From assembly GCA_963576565.1 (NCBI GenBank), contig OY755040.1, positions 21,435,543-21,499,542 on the forward strand: a stretch of DNA of 64,000 nt. The letters are read 5' to 3'. Below, in pieces: positions 20,972 through 35,711 of this stretch (position 1 is its first letter; the number at the start of each line of letters is the position of its first letter). Origin of the DNA: Aspidapion aeneum. Lineage: Eukaryota > Arthropoda > Insecta > Coleoptera > Brentidae. The notes below the pieces were generated by a model that was given only the letters and a program-made list of their open reading frames with translations, was not told the origin of the DNA and made no database searches. Made by a program: the position numbers and the translations under genes.

Positions 20972-22190
20972 AATCTATCTATCTATCTGTTTAGTTTTCT
21001 TTAATCCGTCTTTGGACATAGGCCTCCCCTAATATCTTTCACTCTTCTCTGTCTGTCGCCGTGTTTCTTCAAATCGTCCGATCATCTTCTTTGGGATCTT
21101 CCCCTACTTCTTTTATTTTCCCAAGGTCTCCAGTTTACAATACATTTATTTCATCGATCGTCGTTCTGTCTGATTGTAACCGGAAAATTTCCATTTTAAT
21201 TTTTTTTTTCTTATCCATTTATTCCTTTTTCTATCTGTTAGATTAACATATAATTTGTCTTTCCATTGATCTTTCAGCTTTTGTTACCTTATCCTGGTTT
21301 GATTTTGTACGTGTCCAGGTGTGGGATCCAAGGTAAGTCCAGGAAGGCTGCATTGGCCAATCATATTCGTCTCTTAATTTTAGCTGTTTGGTTTCCTTTT
21401 TTTAGTTTAATAATTTGTCTCAGGTATATATATTCCTCCACTTGTTCTATTTTATTCTGGTTTATTCTAATTGTGATCTCTTCATCTGTGTTTGCTATGA
21501 TTTTAGTTTTAGTGTAGTTCATACTCAAGCCTATATTTTTGGCTGCTGTGTCCAGTTCTTCCAGCATTTTTATCAGTTCTTCTTTCTTGTCTGTTATTAA
21601 GGCGATATCATCAGCATATCTTAGGTGGTTCAAGTATTGTCCGCTTACATTGATGCCTATTTCTTCCCAATCTAAGTTTTGAAAAACATATTTTATGACC
21701 TGGTTAAATAGTTTAAGGGATTTTGTGTCACCCTGTCTGACACCTCTTCTCTTCGGCTAATAATTAAAGATACTTTTACTGCCCAATGCTTAATGCTATC
21801 GAAAGCTTTTTCGAAGTCTAAAAATGCAATATATAGCGGAATATTGTATTCGTTGGCTCGTTCTATTATAATTTTTATGGTTAATAGGTGGTCAACTACT
21901 AAACTGAAACCTTTTCTGAAGTCTTCTTGTTCCTTTGAAAAATATCCGTCAAACTGTCTTGTTAGTTTTCGTGAAAAGCTTATAAATTACATTGAGGAGT
22001 ATGTTTGCTATAGCCTTTCTTGTGTAAAATTATGGTTATGAATTCTTTCCGGTTGTTTGGGATCATTTTCTCTTTTAATATTTTATTAACTACAGCTTTA
22101 CTACAGTCTTTTCCTGGTAATTTGTTATTTTTCATTTTCTATAATGATCTCTTTATTTTCCTAAATAATAGTAGACATTATTTTTTTCCT
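20972..22190 (-). pseudogene. RTE-clade non-LTR reverse transcriptase, degenerate
   Basis: The minus strand, read from high to low coordinate, contains KMKNNKLPGKD, EDFRKGFSLVVDHLLTIKII, NEYNIPLYIAFLDFEKAFDS (catalytic Asp), GVRQGDTKSLKLFNQVIKYV, HLRYADDIALITDKKEEL (YADD active site), GLSMNYTKTKI and VEEYIYLRQII, then the terminal RTE tail. This order and wording (ADDI.L......EL..ML.EL) is diagnostic of RTE-type ORF2. Several frameshifts separate the pieces. The 3' end finishes with ctatctatctat (GATA repeat on the coding strand). The endonuclease domain is not present. Confidence 0.85.
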
Positions 22191-22566
22191 ACAGGTACTT
22201 GCCCAATACAAAAGTTTATAAAAAATCTATGTCTATGCTTCTGGTTTTTGCATAGGGTTTTTTTTTGCGATGTCGTCGGGCCTAAATATATTTTTTTGCA
22301 ATTCCAACATAACGATGCCATAATACAGGGCCGTAGTAAGAATAATCTTAGGAAAACAAATATCAGTCGAAAGCAAGTGGAGTTGTTAACTCAATAATAA
22401 ACTGCTCACCCCGAAGTTCACGGTTTTTGCAATTGCAGGATTTTCCCCGTGCTCTGCCTGCCCTCCTTAAAACTAAAGGCAATTATCCGTGTGATTTATT
22501 ATACTCATAACTTTAGTCAATTTATAATAGAGACACTGGTCAGTAGGGTATTCTGCTTAAAAAATT
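22191..22566. other. No recognisable feature
   Basis: Mixed sequence between the RTE pseudogene and the next MITE; nothing supportable. Confidence 0.3.
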
Positions 22567-22574
22567 ACTAGCGC

Positions 22575-22713
22575 CAGGATCGGATCTAGAAACTTTATTT
22601 GGGGTGAAATATCATAATAATTATTGGTTATTAGAGGTGTATTCTTTGTATATAGTTTGAGATTTCGGTGGGGGGAAATTTTCTCTTTTTCCCGTCCCGT
22701 AGATCCGCGCCTG
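22575..22713. mobile_element. Short hAT-like MITE
   Basis: Ends caggatcggatcta and tagatccgcgcctg are imperfect inverted repeats. Flanks ctagcgc and ttagcgc (7 bp, one mismatch) suggest a 7-8-bp target duplication. 139 bp, non-coding. hAT assignment is from TSD size and the CAG start. Confidence 0.55.
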
Positions 22714-22720
22714 TTAGCGC

Positions 22721-24458
22721 TGCCCACTCGCCTTTTCTATACAATTAACTGGATTATTATTAAAATAGCGATCTGTGCTTTCCATTCCATAGTGCGGACG
22801 CTAGAGGAAGTTGAGTAAAAAATGTGAGGACCGCAGTTATACAATGGATACTAGCTGAGAGTAGGTCACAGATCAACGATCTGGATATCGCTAAACCAAA
22901 TTTTGGTCTTAGTTTTTTTAATCTTTTCTCCTCTTATATTCGTGTTCAAGTTTTTGAAAATTTAACTAAATTGGCGCCCCCTAAAGCCAAAATGACAGAA
23001 ATGCATCCAAAATATGTAAAATTTTACTACTACTAAGTTTTATCCTGAAAATAAATATTACTTTCTTATAGAGCTTTTAAAGGGAAATATTATTGTCTAC
23101 AATAATTAACTATAAGGCACATTTTTTAATTAAAGGCTTGATTTTATTTTTTATTTTGATAGGAAAATCGGGTAAAATATGTGACAAACATGTGGTTTAT
23201 TATTTATTCTTAAATTTTCTCAATAAACGGACGCCGCTGAAGAATATGTGAATTGTCTAACTAATATATTGTTATAAAGGGAATTTAATTTGCTACAATA
23301 AGTGTTAAACATTTTTTTGCGCAGAGCTTAGTGTCTGAGAAAATTGAATATGAATGACGGATCTGATACCTTCCTAGCCCATTAGCACACTCCACGTTAT
23401 ATCAACCTTGAAAACAGTTTTTTGTAAATATCTCCGAAATGAAAGCTCCCAGGAACTTTTTAGTTATAACACAATTTTTTTCAAAAAATGCGCGTTACTA
23501 TATTTCGAAAACCGCAAATTTATACGACACTCAGTTAAAAAGTTAGCATTTTTTAAACTATTTAACTGTCAAAAAACTGTCATTAGCATTAATGAATTTT
23601 GACTAAAATCTAATCAGCTCGTCGCAGTATCGAGTACTATTTTACCTGAAAATTTCATGCAAATCGGTTAAGCGGTTTAGGAGCTATCGCGTTACGGTCA
23701 GATATACATATTCACACACACAGACATCACGTCGATATTGCTAGGGTAGGTCAAAATATACCCAAATAACACATTTTCTCTAGCCATTGCTGTGCGGGCT
23801 AGGAATGTAATAATAAGATTAATGATTTTTAAAAATTGGTTTATTTTACGGACGCCCCTAAAATGTTATAGATAAAACTAACCTTACATTGCAATAAATT
23901 GCAATTAAAAGTTTATTTACTATAATAAAGTATGACCAACGTTTTTTTTATATGTAGCTTGGTTTTTAAGAAAATCAGGTAAAACATGGAACAAACGCCG
24001 CGCTGAAGAGTTTGTCAGTAGCTGTACCCACTCTAGCTTATACACTGTTAAAAAGAACATTTTATTGTCTACAAAAAATGTAAAAAAACTTCCGGATCTG
24101 GGGGATTGTTGAGAGTTCTTGCAGCTAAAATCTATAAAAGTAATAGAATTTTATTTTTATGTTAGTTTTAACCATTGTGCCTTTAGCGCGTTTACGACAA
24201 TGTTAATATAAATGATTTTAAAAACCAACATAAGTACATTGCTTGCACTAAATCTTAGTTTAACAAATATTATACAAATATGTTATAAAACACTAAAGTA
24301 AAAGTAAAAAAAATATTTAATTTGGAAAGTAATGCAAAAGCGACATTTTATTAAACTGGTAAGATAAAATGGCATTCTTTTCTGCACCTTATTTGAAAAC
24401 TAATATTGAGCTACAAAAAGCCAGTTTTGTAAAGTATGTGATGTTATAGGTAACGTAT
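22721..24458. other. Non-coding; dispersed repeat at about 23355-23810
   Basis: No gene. About 23355-23430 mirrors 1390-1475. Within 23640-23735 is a phrase (tgcaaatcggttaagcggttt, shortened here) followed by cacacacacagac, related to 27755-27805 and 29165-29225. Ends cctagccc (23375) and gggctagg (23803) are short inverted copies that may bound one repeat, but no duplication flanks it. Confidence 0.4.
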
Positions 24459-24466
24459 GTATGTTG

Positions 24467-24637
24467 CAGTGGCGCACCCAGGAATATATCTTGGGGGGGC
24501 TCGAGGCGCCTTGGGGGGGCCCGAAACCTCATAATGTCCAATTTTAAGCTATTTTTTGTGTTTTTTCATGAAAAATGTGGAAAATGTGTAAAAAAATCTA
24601 AGGCTTGGGGGGGGGCGGGGCCCGGGGTGCGCCCATG
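24467..24637. mobile_element. hAT-type MITE, CAGTGGCGCACCC ends
   Basis: Left cagtggcgcacccagg and right gggtgcgcccatg are inverted repeats; poly-G tracts lie just inside both ends. The same ends occur at 28216-28562. 171 bp, non-coding. The flanking duplication is imperfect (tatgttg versus tatttgt). Confidence 0.65.
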
Positions 24638-24812
24638 TATTTGTAACACATTTTCATTATATTGAAAGGGATATTGAGAGGACATAGTCAAAAGACCAAA
24701 AGAAAAGTTATGTTTGTGGCCAAATTCTCAGTAGGGGGATATTAGTAGCTCGCATATTACTGGGAGTTTTGCGCACTCTTCGGTACGAGCGTAACCAGTG
24801 TTGAATGGTGAT

Positions 24813-25091
24813 AATAGGGACTTATTGCAATTAAGCCAGGCAGTAATAGTGCCGGGCACTATTCTGACAGTTTTTCATTGAAAACTGACAGTTAATCTTT
24901 CAAAATTGACCTTTTAAAGTCATATTTATAAATCCAGTCGGATATTTTCCATTAATAGTGGCGGCACTATTAATTCCGGCTTGTATAATACACAAGGCCT
25001 AATTTTGAAAGAAGCTGTTCTTATAATGCGAAACTGTCAGAATAGTTCCCGGCACAATTATTGCCTGGCTTTATTGCAGTAAGTCCCTATT
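24813..25091. mobile_element. TIR MITE, AATAGGGACTTA ends
   Basis: aatagggacttattgcaatt, then gccaggcagtaatagtgccg and actattctgacag, at the left are mirrored at the right by ctgtcagaatagt, cggcacaattattgcctggc and taagtccctatt. The flanks carry gat on both sides (24810-24812, 25092-25094). 279 bp. A relative lies at 58916-59192. Confidence 0.8.
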
Positions 25092-25179
25092 GATATCTTA
25101 AAAGGAAATTTAAATCGTAGAAATTTACTGAAAACAAACCAACTTCCGAATTGGCAAACATTTGACGTTACTACGAAGA

Positions 25180-25265
25180 CAGATATCAGCAGTCTCGGCA
25201 AATATCTCAAACCCAGAGATATACCAGAAATCAGCAGTCTCAGCAAATATCTCAAACCCAGAGAT
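25180..25265. repeat. Short tandem duplication, about 48-bp period
   Basis: atcagcagtctc(g/a)gcaaa, atctcaaacccagagatata occurs twice in tandem. The open frames over it are by-products. Confidence 0.8.
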
Positions 25266-25976
25266 ATAAAAAAATTTAAGGATATATTTCGAGGACATAG
25301 TCAAAAGAACAAAAAAAAAACCGACTGCTAAAAATTGATAGGTATACCAGGGCTATCAAAACGGACGGGCCACGATCCTCCACTTTGTTGACGTCACATC
25401 CGGGGCTGATTTTTTTTTGATGGTCACGTTACAACACAGCTGATTGTCTTTAAAATATTGAAGTTGGAATGGCGGTTCATGAATATTTGATTTTTTTTAA
25501 ATGAAGCCGGTTTTGAGATTGTTTTTACTATGTTCTTTCAGAACAATTTTTTTTTAATCTACAGTAATCCTTAATTTTTCAAAGCCGCTTCATTAGCTCA
25601 CACAAAAATTAAGTTTAAAGCAGAAGCGAATGTGACAATCACAGATGACAAAGTCAAATACATGTCAAATATAACAGTTTCCATGTGGTACATGGCGGGT
25701 AATTTGAATTCAAAATAAGGAATGCTAAATCTTGAAGATTTTAACCTTTTAATCATGTCGCTTCGTTACAAAACTTTGGTGGAATATCGGGATGGTGTCT
25801 GAGATTATTTCACTGAATTTTCGCGGAAATCTGTAGTGCCATTTTGAAAATATCATAAAAAAACGTCTGACCCAATGTAAAATTCAGCCCCCAGAGAACA
25901 GCTGATTTTTTCAGGGTCGTGGCCTCTATTTTTGTGTGGGCCTTGGGTATACCTATAATGTATGCTTCAACTTTTA
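25266..25976. other. No recognisable gene
   Basis: AT-rich sequence. The phrase gaggacatagtcaaaaga near 25285 repeats one at about 24680, on the other side of the MITE. Confidence 0.35.
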
Positions 25977-26255
25977 TGGCGAATTCTTTTGGGAAGAAAG
26001 TGCAGCACTGGTGCGCCACTAGTGCAGTTTTCGTATTCTTTAGGGAAAAATAGTGCAATTTTTTGTCTTCTTTTGACCCACTGACAAGCCCAGTGTTGCA
26101 CTCAGTGCACATTTTTTGGCACGGCTCTTCGAGCTCGTGTTGAACTAGTGCACTTTTGTATTCTTTTGAAACTGTACTGGGGCAATTTTTTAACAGCACA
26201 AAACAGTGTCAGTGGACCACGAGTGGCCCACTAACTTTCTCAAAAGAATTCGCTA
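25977..26255. mobile_element. Possible TIR MITE, GGCGAATTCTTTTG ends
   Basis: tggcgaattcttttgggaa (left) and ttctcaaaagaattcgcta (right) are inverted. The interior repeats the phrases tagtgca and gtattctt, also partly inverted. 279 bp; no clear flanking duplication. A 129-codon antisense open frame over it has no recognisable motif and is taken as fortuitous. Confidence 0.55.
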
Positions 26256-26890
26256 TTAGTTTTGTTGCCCAAAGCGCACTAACAAAATTATACAATTTTG
26301 AATTCTCAGGAATCAGGTTATTGTGTAATTTGGTATCCAACTGCGACTAGTAGGTACAAGTAGATTTAGCAGTTGGGTGTTTTTTTTATAATTTTTTTTT
26401 ATTTCCATTTTTTAGGTTTATTTCTTATTCAGCTTTATAGAAAGCACCAAGCATTTATCATTCCTTTAGCGTTACCCGGAAAGTACGTGTAGATTTTCCA
26501 CGGATCACCTAACAAAGATCCGTTGATTTTCTACGGAAGCGAACATCTTTTTTTATTTTTTTTTTTAATTATACTACTTTTAAAACACTACTATTAATAA
26601 TAATATACCCACTTAAACATTAACTACCTACTTAGCTACTAACAGAATATTTTTTGTTTGCTTTCTTTCAACATATCTTATAAGCCCTAAAGAAATATGA
26701 TTCAAGGGAGTTTCTACCTACATAATAAATATGACCTAGTTTAGTCCTAGATGCTACCAATTCTACTTACCTACTTGACTCTACCCTAAAACCTTTAAAT
26801 ACCTAAATGTTTATTTTTATTGTTTTTTTTTTCAAATAGTATATTAACAAACGAACAACACAAAAGAAATAATCCGAAGTTGTAGCCGCA
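26256..26890. other. No recognisable feature
   Basis: AT-rich. About 26485-26545 has an imperfect inverted pair (gattttccacggatc, gatccgttgattttc) that could be a small hairpin. Confidence 0.35.
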
Positions 26891-27150
26891 TTAAGATATT
26901 TTAAGATCTGTTAAGCGTGTGAGTTCTGTCAAAGAATTAAGATCATTCCGATTATCCAGAATTTTTTTGTGACTTAAATAACTAATTGCTAATTCGTCGA
27001 GGGTTCTGACATGAGATAAAGCTACGTAAGCGTGTCCTTTTGCGAATACTTTCGCATCTAAGTCTAAAACCGCACGATTAAAAGTTATAGCTTGTAGCTT
27101 ATGAATAGGGAATCCCAATATAAAATTTACGGTAATATCTTCAGCTGAAT
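26891..27150 (-). pseudogene. PIF1/Helitron-type helicase C-terminal remnant
   Basis: The minus strand reads FILGFPIHKLQAITFNRAVL, then DLDAKVFAKGHAYVALSHVR and TLDELAI. PIF1-family DNA helicases end with an IHKSQG.T...AVVDL....F..G..YVALSRVR.L motif. Here IHKSQG has become IHKLQA and SRV has become SHV, changes in the helicase VI-type motif. An in-frame stop lies just upstream. In insects such isolated PIF1 ends usually derive from Helitron Rep/Hel proteins; a host PIF1 pseudogene is the alternative. No Rep domain or Helitron CTRR end was found nearby. Confidence 0.7.
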
Positions 27151-27898
27151 TTTTCCTTGGTCAAGAAGTGCATCAAATTCTATAGTTGATGGCTCAGTTT
27201 TAACCCCCACTCCCTTTTCGTTTTCCGTAATACTATAGGTACGTTTCTACAAACATTGAGTGAAGGTGGGAAAGGGGAGAGGGAGGAGAGAACTAGTAAA
27301 ATGGTGTTGGAAAAAATCTTAAGCTTGTGCAGAAAGAATTTTTGAAATCGCTCTATATTTGTGAAAGTTATAGCTACAACTATTACTAATAACGAGGGAG
27401 GCAAGGAGTGAGGCAGAGACAGGGGAAAACTAGTCGAATATTGTTGGAAAAAAGATTAAAGCATGTGCAAATTTTTTTAAAATTTTTGATAGTTTTGCGA
27501 AAATAGTTTTTGAAGAGGGTCGGGGGAATGACAGATGGGTGGGAGCAGGGACACCTACAAAGTAATAACAGCAAATAAGAGCAATGGGTGATCAAAGGAA
27601 TTTCATTAAAATCGCCTAAAACTTAGGTAATTTGTATGCCTTAAAGCTTACATCATGCAACAAAATCTCATCTGACGACCGCCATGTTGATTTCTGTTTA
27701 AAAAAATATAACCTGTAGCACCTTCGGAATCAGTAGCAATTTAACTAGACCCTTTTTGGCAAAATCGGTTCAGCCTTTTAGCCTCTAGCGCGACACAAAT
27801 ATAACACACATTCGTATCCAAAACGAAAAACATTATCTACCCTTCCTTTCGCCGTGCTGCAGTTGAACAAAAATAAGTTTGTGGGCGAATCCCTAATA
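27151..27898. other. Non-coding between helicase remnant and TIR element
   Basis: No gene. About 27755-27805 contains ggcaaaatcggttcagcctt followed by cgcgacacaaat, a phrase related to 23650 and 29170. Confidence 0.35.
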
Positions 27899-28215
27899 TA
27901 CAGGGTGTCCCATAACTTAGGGGCCATAGGTCAACAGGTGATACAGGAGGTCAAGTCTGATAAAAAATTTCCTATAATGCATGAGTTAAAACTCTTTCTT
28001 TGTCGAGATACAGAGCATTAAATATGGCAATTTTATTAATTTTTTTGATAATAACTTTTTTTTAAAAAGCAGTAAAAATATGAAATTGGGTAGACTCGTG
28101 TATTTGAACAAGAGCAATAAATTGAAATAAAAATTATTTTGAAAAAGCAGGTCAATTTTTTTTAGAAAATACTATTTTTGTGGTATAAATTTTTGATAAA
28201 TACCATATTAAACGC

Positions 28216-28562
28216 ATGGGCGCACCCAGGGGGGGGGGGGGGCCGGGGCCCGGCCCCCCCCCAAGCCTTAGATTTTTTAATATATTTTCTACATATTTGA
28301 TGATAAAACATGAGAAATACCTTAAAATTTGACATCAGGAGGCTTCGGGCCCCCCCCAACCCCAAGCAGTGGCGTAGTTGCGAAAAGACATGATGACCTT
28401 TTTTTTTTTTTTTTGGACGCAAGTTTGTTGAGGGCGCGCTTTGTAGCTGTGCCCCCCCACACATGATGACCTTTTTTTTTTTTTTTTTGGACGGAAATTT
28501 TTTGCGGGCGCTCTTCGTAGCTGTCGGGCCCCCCCCAAGACACATTCCTGGGTGCGCCACTG
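28216..28562. mobile_element. hAT-type MITE with perfect 8-bp TSD
   Basis: Ends atgggcgcacccagg and cctgggtgcgccactg are inverted repeats. The flanks ttaaacgc (28208-28215, 28563-28570) are identical, the 8-bp duplication size of hAT elements. Inside, a second cagtggcgtag end (about 28367) and two tandem copies of a segment with poly-T, ggacg, gggcgc and gtagctgt indicate a further nested, duplicated hAT-type scrap. Poly-C/poly-G runs create fortuitous antisense open frames. Confidence 0.85.
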
Positions 28563-28774
28563 TTAAACGCAATGTTTTTTTTTAACATTCTTTGTTAATA
28601 AAAATCAGTCTCTAGCAAGACATAATAATAAAATTTGATTGATATTTTTTAAAAGAATAGGTAAGCAAAAACTAATTAAAATACTCTGCCAATCTATGGG
28701 CACCTAAGCTCACACTAGGTACTATAGTCATAGTGTACGTGTCAGCTAATATAACTAAAAACTGAAATATATTT

Positions 28775-29105
28775 TATTCAACTCCAGACTCAATTGCCTT
28801 TCGTTTGATACCACACAAGCCATGTTTTGACTCTAATTTTTAAAATCTACCCCCACCCTTTAAAAAAAAATTAAAATGTATTTTGTTTAACTCCAGACTC
28901 AATTACCTTTCGTTTTTTCACACACGCCATATTTTCACTTAAACTCTAATTTTTGACATCTACCCCCACCCTTTTTTTTAAAATAAACTAAAATTCATTT
29001 TGTTTAACTCCAGACTTAATTACCTTTCGTTTGATATCACACACGCCATATTTTCACATAAACTCTAATTTTTGGAATTTACCCCCACCCTTTTATTTGG
29101 CTTGC
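28775..29105. repeat. About 110-bp tandem repeat, three units
   Basis: actccagact(c/t)aatt(g/a)cct starts units near 28781, 28890 and 29007. Each unit includes tttcgtttgat or tttcgttttt, cacacacgccatattttcac, aactctaattttt and ctacccccaccctttt. It ends directly before the microsatellite-associated flank. Confidence 0.9.
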
Positions 29106-29220
29106 GTTCGATGGATTTTGTTCATTTTTAAATGGGACCATCACGGCCCAAGACTCAACTTAGGTACCAAATTTCATTAAAATCGGACAAGCCGTTTTTG
29201 AGTTATGCGGGTTGGTCGTT

Positions 29221-32832
<3,612 letters not shown>

Positions 32833-33272
32833 CAAAACAAAAAAGTTTCAAAATCATCTGAAACGCAAAGATATATAAAAATTTTTGAAATCGGAGCAAC
32901 TTTTTTTTTCTCGAAAAAATTAGGATCACCATAGCTCACACTACTTATATAGTAGTAGTGTGAGCTAAACAATTATATTATTTTTTATACGTTTTTGTAG
33001 GCTATTTTCAGAGCCTGTATCTCCTCAACTTGTAATTTAATCAAAAAAAGGAATAACACATTTTTGAATCACAATTAGCTAAGTATTTAGCTGGCGGTGA
33101 CAGATTTTCTTTTTTGTGTAAAACTCTTTTCCCCCCACTCCTCTAACTTTAAACATCCTATATCTTAAAAACAGATGTGTGTTGAACGCCATGTTATGTG
33201 AACTTTTTTCTCGAAAATAACCTCCTCTATCATCTGTTGCAATATGGCTCCTAAGTTATGGGGCACCCTGTA

Positions 33273-33862
33273 TAATACGGGGATGTCAGTAGCTCGTATA
33301 CTACCCTTAATTTTAACCCAAAACCTTTAAATAAGATAAAAAAAATTAACACCAAGATTAGGCTAATAATAAAATTTTAAAGAGAGAGTTCCCTTAAACA
33401 ATTTTAAATTTCAAGGCTTAACAAAATACCCAAATAACAAAATATGTTTCTCTATCCATCCTAGAGCTATAACTTTGCCAACTAAAACAATAATTAACAG
33501 CGCACTGCAGCGCTGAGCCGAGTTTTTTATTAAAAATTTATAATCTTTTTAATTATTTTATAATGAGATTGTTGAAATTCTATCCAACGGCGACAGGCTC
33601 GTTTAGCCGTAAATTTTGCTTTAATATTAAAATAATTTTACGACAAAGCCACTGCACTCTGGAACAATTTTTTTGTCATTAGACAAATTAAAAAAAAGGT
33701 TATTAAATCGATTTTAAATATAAAAGTAAATAGGGAGTTTTTGTAATTATTAAAATTTTAAAAACTTTGACATCATTGTGGTAGAGGTTAACAAGCACTA
33801 TCACCTTCAACAAAATGTAGGCCACGACCACGGTTCCTAAAATAGACCGGCCTATGGAGCTT
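33273..33862. other. No recognisable gene
   Basis: AT-rich. gggatgtcagtagctcgtat at about 33282 parallels gggatattagtagctcgcat at about 24737, and acccaaataac near 33430 parallels about 23762, so parts belong to a dispersed repeat also present at 23.7-24.8 kb. Confidence 0.35.
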
Positions 33863-34417
33863 ATATATATGTGTCAAATTTTTACGTCACTGGTGGTCCA
33901 GCTGATTTTAGTAAACAAAACTTAGATAGGATATCTCTTTAACGAACAACCGTTTTTTAGTATTATTGTTGTTTGAGGAGATTACCATCAAACAACGGTA
34001 TTATCCTTGAAAAATAATATTTTTGAGACATATTGTTTTTTAACTCGCTTTATTTTTCTTTACACAAAAATTAAAATTCGAAAAAAATAATGTGTTCGTT
34101 TCAGCATCAAAAGTAATCCGCTAACCTACACCCATTTGCTTGCTTCCCAAGCCCTCGGTTTACCTTTGATACTAATCACGCTCAGTTTGACTTGTTTTTT
34201 AAGTTTTGTGTAAAAAAAAGTTAAGTGGGCTAAAAAAAAATAACGAATATATGTCTAAAAAATATAATTTTATAAGGATATGCAATCAAGCAGTTGGAAA
34301 ATTGTCTTGGTTTTCAAAAAATCCCAAAAATATTAGTTGTTCATTTAAGAGATATCATATCTAACTCTTGTTGACAGGATTCAGCTGACCAGTGACGAAA
34401 AAATTTGACATATATAT

Positions 34418-34418
<1 letters not shown>
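33863..34418. mobile_element. TIR MITE, about 90-bp inverted repeats
   Basis: atatatgtgtcaaattttta, cgtcactgg..cagctga and agatatcatatc/ggatatctcttt blocks of the left arm (to about 33955) reappear inverted at about 34330-34418 (gtttcatttaagagatatca-like, cagctgaccagtgacg, aaatttgacatatatat). About 555 bp. Moderate arm divergence. The interior has no recognisable coding. Confidence 0.75.

Positions 34419-34480
<62 letters not shown>
34416..34480. repeat. (TTTA)n simple repeat, likely antisense retroelement tail
   Basis: About 16 units. On the minus strand it would be an (AAAT)n tail preceded by gtaacccttaccttac, similar to the 3' ends of the non-LTR copies at 16.1 and 48.95 kb. Confidence 0.8.
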
Positions 34481-34481
<1 letters not shown>

Positions 34482-34596
34482 TATTATAAAGGTAAGGTAA
34501 GGGTTACATATTAATTAACTTAAAATTACAACTATTTACCCACAGTTATTATAAAATCAAAAAAAAGGCACCTAGATATTCGCATATCTGTATGTG

Positions 34597-34600
<4 letters not shown>

Positions 34601-34646
<46 letters not shown>
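34601..34646. repeat. (TA)n simple repeat
   Basis: About 23 perfect TA units. Confidence 0.95.
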
Positions 34647-34649
<3 letters not shown>

Positions 34650-35711
34650 TCGTGTAATTGGGAAAATGCAATTTTTTTGCTAAACCTTATTTTAAGGTGC
34701 AGAATTTATATTTTTAGTTTATTTAAAGAATGATCTTGACTTAAGTACAATCAGACTTTTTGTTAACTACGTTGTAGGTTTTAGTTTTGAGTTTTTCCTA
34801 ATAAAAAATATTTTTTTCCTTAGGTGTTCCTAATTACCCTCCTGCCCCTATAATTTTTAAAAGGAAAAATGGTTTTCCGGAGTGCGTTCATGATTCGAGT
34901 TAAATTTTAAAGTGTGAATTTTACCCGGACGCGCCGAGCGTTCACCAGACGTTTTCTGTTTGTCATTTGTCAATTTTGTATTTTTTTATTGGCGGATTTA
35001 AATCGAAAGGAATTTCCCGCCAATAACAGATTTAAAAGATGAACCCAATTTATGTTATTCTTTGAAGGGACCAAAAATTGTAATAGAATTACATAGAATT
35101 TTGTAACAAGATATATAATATTGATACCTAAATTACTAATCAATTTGAAGTTTAGTGAAAAACTTGGCTTCTAATAATGGGGTTCCGTCCTCAATTATAT
35201 TGTCCTTGCCATATGCAGTTACACTTTTGTGACTTTGACATGATATAAACATATTTCCTAACCAGAAATATTTCAAAAATTAAAAAGATGTCATGTTGGT
35301 ATAAAATTAAAGGTAAAACTGTTATTGTTTTAAATAAAAAGATGCTAACTGTATTTTGACCAACGATATTGAATAGGGAGGATGCGCTGCATCAATTCGA
35401 TCTGCCTAGCAAAAGTGGTTGCACTAGGCGGAGCCTATCCTGGCACCTACATGGCGCTGAGCCCAGAGCCGGACTACAGTAATTTCCTTTTTAATAGGGC
35501 ATCGCTATTAAGAAATTGGGCATTGAAATGTGTATGAAGGAGATTCCTACATAGAAAATATAAGCTTTAATAAAATTAATTAAATTACTTAATATAAAAC
35601 TTTCTCCGTTCCTGGAAGCTTTGCAATATAACGAGAATAATAAGCCTAATTATGAATAACAAATATGAAAAAGCTACTTTGGTAAACTTATCATGTCCTT
35701 GCAATGCAACT
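34647..35711. other. No recognisable gene
   Basis: About 1 kb without coding motifs, TIRs or tandem repeats I can support. A GC-richer patch lies at about 35390-35480. Confidence 0.35.

Noticed and set aside
21266..22397. Plus-strand open frames rich in Phe and Leu
   Set aside because: Reverse shadows of the RTE pseudogene or AT-rich chance frames.
25810..26199. 129-codon antisense open frame
   Set aside because: Overlaps a TIR-bounded MITE with internal repeats; Cys/Lys-rich but no known zinc motif spacing.
28162..28588. Antisense open frames rich in Lys and Gly
   Set aside because: They arise from poly-C, poly-G and poly-T tracts inside the hAT MITE.
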